Below are positions 60,030-64,000 of a stretch of 64,000 nucleotides of DNA, one piece after another (the first letter of the stretch is position 1; every line of letters starts with the position of its first letter). Source of the DNA: Coturnix japonica (Eukaryota; Chordata; Aves; Galliformes; Phasianidae). The stretch spans positions 54,228,894-54,292,893 of the forward strand of contig NC_029518.1 of assembly GCF_001577835.2 (NCBI RefSeq), written 5' to 3'. Under the pieces are notes generated by a model. It was not told the DNA's origin and did not search any database. It worked only from the letters and a program-made list of their open reading frames with translations. The position numbers were made by a program, and so were the translations under genes.

Positions 60030-63000
60030 CTATATAAAAAGGAAAGAGATAAACAACATGAGGACGTTGCCAATATCTATAAACAAGTTCATTCACTTTC
60101 TCTCTTGATTTTTAGTTAATTGAAGGTCAAAAATCCTTACAACCCTGTAAAAAACTCATTTCTCATCAGTACCTAACGTTATCCCAAGGCAGGCTCTTTA
60201 ATCATCGTACCGCCCATCACCTTGAGATTATCTTCTCAAGAGCAATAATAATAATAAAATATTGTTTTTACTATTGCTTTCCTTGTTCCTCTTCCTCATA
60301 AAAGGAACATCCAAAATGTTGTTTTGTTTTTAAACCACTACTGAACAAATTTTGAAAACAAAACCATGTTTTCAAGATGAAACTAAGGACAAAATAAAAG
60401 CTCAGATCCTAATGTATTATCATACAACAGCTAACACAACAATTTCACAGTCAGCTGCTCCTGCATAATAGAAAGCTATTTGTTTTGACACAAACTTGTT
60501 ATTTATTTCCACTTTGTCCAACATTACCTACCCATGCTAACCTACATCTGTTCTTGTACAGCCTGTGTTACCTTGCACCCAAGCATCATCCAGTGCTTGT
60601 ACAGCAAAGAGACTGATGTGGCTGCAAACTGTTGGTGCAGGAACACTTCCCAGATTTTTATGCTCTTCTAAGAAAAATGCTAATGGCTGGCCTATAAATC
60701 TGTCAGCCTATCACTATAACAACAAGGGCACTTTCTTTTTAGAAGCCTTAAAACAGCCCAAGTGAAAAAGACGCTTCAGGAATCCTAACACCACTTTCTG
60801 CTATGTCCCCATCTTTACCTTTCAAAGCTCACTTTATGGCCTATGGGTCAGAGTCACCAGAAATGCCCCCAGGTACCACTAATTTAAGAATCATTTATAT
60901 ATTCCACAAACAAAAAAAATGACCTAATGATACTTCTCTCTTCTACGCTGACTTCTAGGTTACAAAGGTCAGTTTTTCAGTCCACATGTAACCAACATTT
61001 TCCAGTGAAATATATCAATAGATTGACTCACAAAAGCCTCACGCCTATTGTACTCAACTGTATACATACTTCTTAAATGCTTCCCCAAGTACCATAGCAG
61101 CAGATCTCCACTCTGCAGCTAACTCAGGGAAGATGAATTTTGCTCCTGCAGTGGTCCCCCATTCACTCACAGCCACTGACTTATAAAGCAGTTGAGGTAG
61201 TTCATGTTCAGCAAAATAGATTTTATATGTGTAAACTTTATAGACTAGGTCTTGACTACATATAAAAACAACCTACGTGTAGTTCTAAAAGACAAAAGTG
61301 AATACATTTGTATAACAAAAAATGTTTCGTTTAGATTTTGGAAAATCTGAGTATGCAAAAGAAGCTTATTTTTGACTAATTAGCCACAAAACTAATCAAA
61401 GGCTTCTGTAATAACTGCAAAACACTACAATCACACTGCATATACAATGCCAATATTTAGCACCGCTTAGTATCTTTTAAAGCAGCCTGCTCCACTACAA
61501 TGGTATATCCTTAGTTTGTGATTGAACTTGGTTCCAGGCTTGTAAATGAAATGTCCCTGACTTGTTACTCAAGTGACACGATGAGCTTCCTGCACATGTG
61601 CCTCTCACAGGTTATCCAATTCATCTGCTTCAACAGGCTGGAACTGGTGAGGCACCAGCAGCTCCATTTCTACCCACATTGCATCAGAGCCTTCCGTTTC
61701 ACATGTCTAATGTGTTTTGATCACCAACCTCATTAAGTAAGTTCTACTTAGCATGGATACATTATCTCAAAACAACCAACCAACAACAACAACAACAAAA
61801 AACAGCTATAATGGAAACATGTAACCCTTTTTTGAAAGGAAAATACCCACAATCCTCCCTAGAGGTCAACATTCCTCATGATTACTTCAACAGCTTCCAT
61901 CAGTACTTCTCTTAAAGTACACTTGAACTAGAGTTATCAAAGTTGCCCTAGGCAACTTGAAGAAAAAGGAGCTTTAAAAGACCTGGTCCATTAGTGACAG
62001 GAAGGAGGAAGGCAGAAAAAAGACAGGACTGATCAATAGTAACATCATCAACCAATGCTCCTCATCACAGCATTTAACCTCGCCGAACTCCTAGGCTGGG
62101 CAGCTCACCAAGAGCTTATCCCAAAACCTACAGTAGCTGTAAATAGGTAAAGCCACCAGCACACTCCTCAATTCATGATCTAGGTGCTCCCTAATTCCTA
62201 CTCTGTCCTCAAGACACACATCACATTTTCCAATAATACCTAGACTACCCCTGTCCAATTCTCTGTTTCGAGGTAATCACTGAGCTTTCAAAGTGGTAAC
62301 CGTGGCACTACAAAAATTACCATATGAGGACTAAGCACCCACAGTGTTCATCATAGGATCTGGAGTTGTGGTAACTCCACTTGAGGAAACGCTTTGTAAC
62401 TTAGAAGATGCTGCTTTTAGAGGCCTCTAAAGTCAGGCCAAAATTACTCCCCCACACACTTACCTCATTCTTGAAAGATCTTGATAAAACAACCCAATGA
62501 ACCTATACACAAGGCAATTCATTATTAACATTCACTGGTAGAGCACTACAGAGACAAGGCAGAAAACAGCATAGCTGGAGAGCTTGCTGCACATATAGCC
62601 AAACTGCATCCCCTTGTGGCACTCCATTCAGCTTCAACCCATTCATCACTCACACTGAGCTGCACCACCCAGCAAGGCTGCTGAACACTTATTCAACTGA
62701 AGTGCCCAACAAAGAGCTGAATGGGAACTCCTTTGGTATTAGTCAATAACCAACCACAAAGAGCAACAGGGCGACAACACAGCAAGGCGAGTAAGCTGCT
62801 CATCCCTCCTCCTGCTCATGCTAAGGTTTCAAACATCTCTTGAAGGTTTCTTCATCTCTTGATCAAGCTAAAGACTGAAGGTCTTATCTGCTCCTTACAG
62901 CTCTGTTATCTCCCACCCTTCCTAGCAAGATGGAAAAATCCATTTAAGAACATTTGTCGAGCTATTTCCTTTTTCAACTGCCTTGGAGGTTTTCTAATGA

Positions 63001-64000
63001 TCTTGTTCCATTATGAAGGACAGCTCTCTGAACCCAACTAAAATTCAGTGTCCTGTGAGGAGAGGCTGAGAACACTTAGGCTGCTCAGTATGGAGAAGAG
63101 TAGGCCAAGAGGCAACCCCACTTCTCCCTGCAGCTCCCTGAGGAAGGAAAGCAGAGGGAGGTAATGGGCTTTGGTCCTAGTCACCTGTGGTGGGGCAGAA
63201 ACGACACAGAGTGCGCCACAGGAGGGCTCAATGGGCACTGGAAGTATTTCCTCACCATGAGGGTGGTCTAACACTGGTGGTCTAACAGCGCTCAAGAGGC
63301 ATTTGGACAATGCCCTCAAAAACACGATGTAACTTTTAGTTAGCCTAAAGAGGTCAAACCGTCGGACTTGGTCTGTGAAAGTCCCTGCTGCGCTGAAGGC
63401 CAAATACTTAATTAAAATCACTCAGTTTGATCACAGTGTCAGGTTTTGCAGTTAAAACAGCTTTACAAACAAAACTATATGTATGGTTTTTTACTAAGCA
63501 GATAGATATTACTGCAGAAGATTCCATTTTTTCAGTGTCTGTGTCAAAGAATATATTGTGTTTCACCAGGAAAATTGTCAAGGGAAGGAAGAAGGACAGA
63601 GAAAAAGGCAGGCATGGAGACACAAACAACTTATCTGCATAAACATGCCTGCTTCTTCAGAAAGTCTTACATGCCTGTTTCTTCAGAAAGTCTTACACAT
63701 TCGGAATGTAATTTAGACACAAGTTAAAGTTCCTCAAGCCAATTGGTTACAACAGGCAAAACAAAACTTTTAAGTCTGTTAATGTGAACAACAGATGGCA
63801 TTGGAACTTTACTACAAAATCCCACAAAAACCAGTTCTGAAGACACTGAGAGCTGGCTGCTGAGATTTCTGGCACCATTTAATAGGGACTAGTGTTGTGA
63901 AAGGAGTGAAATTTCAGAGTTTACAGGTTAAAATACAGTGTCAGCAGTGCTTCCTTAAATTCATTGGCAGTGAGGGTGGGGAGAATCTGGGCACTGACTT
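60030..64000. other. NCOA7 intron upstream of exon A
   Basis: AT-rich. I looked for the short first coding exon (human MDTKEEKKERKQSYFAR) on the minus strand and did not find it, so it should lie beyond 64000. An old CR1 piece is listed separately. Confidence 0.5.
63051..63360 (+). mobile_element. Old CR1 LINE 3' fragment
   Basis: 'gtgaggagaggctgagaaca', 'ctgctcagtatggagaagag', 'tcctcaccatgagggtggtc' and 'ggcatttggacaatgccctc' are CR1 3' blocks in plus orientation. Well diverged and lacking a clean terminal repeat. Confidence 0.72.

Noticed and set aside
1-64000. Retroviral, Polinton-like or other capsid- or envelope-bearing elements
   Set aside because: No LTR pairs, gag, capsid or envelope-like frames were recognised. 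The reverse transcriptase pieces present are of CR1 LINE type. A profile search could still find very old fragments.

Overview
The window looks like nuclear DNA from a bird. Three things support this. CR1 LINE fragments are frequent, with their typical 3' ends (ATTCTRTG-type repeats and a tail reading 'gatgatctctaaggtccctt'). Vertebrate genes with short introns are present. The gene order matches human 6q22, which I take to be on chicken chromosome 3. I can see no bacterial genes, no CRISPR array and no retroviral element.

Layout. At 0.65-2.66 kb lie the first three coding exons of TRMT11 on the minus strand; the gene runs off the left edge. At 5.15-5.61 kb, on the plus strand, is an intact single-exon reading frame for a costars-domain protein related to the C-terminal part of ABRA/STARS. 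It has its own CpG island and a perfect CArG box. At 12.4-17.6 kb is the complete coding region of HINT3 in five exons on the minus strand. At 21.2-60.0 kb are 14 coding exons of NCOA7 on the minus strand, lacking only the first short coding exon, which should lie beyond 64 kb. The order NCOA7-HINT3-TRMT11, all on one strand, is the human order. The costars gene on the opposite strand is not part of the human arrangement as I remember it.

The most informative find is inside NCOA7. An alternative first coding exon at 26.09-26.17 kb encodes [11 protein letters not shown]... and splices in phase to the [10 protein letters not shown] exon. It would give a 221-residue TLDc-only protein matching the human interferon-induced short isoform. 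A perfect 14-base interferon-stimulated response element lies about 130 bases upstream of its ATG. The promoter and the exon of this antiviral isoform therefore both appear to be kept in this bird.

Other content is mostly repeats. There are about a dozen CR1 pieces, including two nearly identical copies in the same orientation on either side of the costars gene. There are two copies of a SINE with a double tRNA-like head and a CR1-type tail, in opposite orientations at 15.7 and 39.6 kb. There is also an 11-base minisatellite at 4.1 kb. The long introns and intergenic stretches otherwise show no genes I can support. All exon boundaries were placed by eye from splice sites, reading phase and remembered vertebrate protein sequences.
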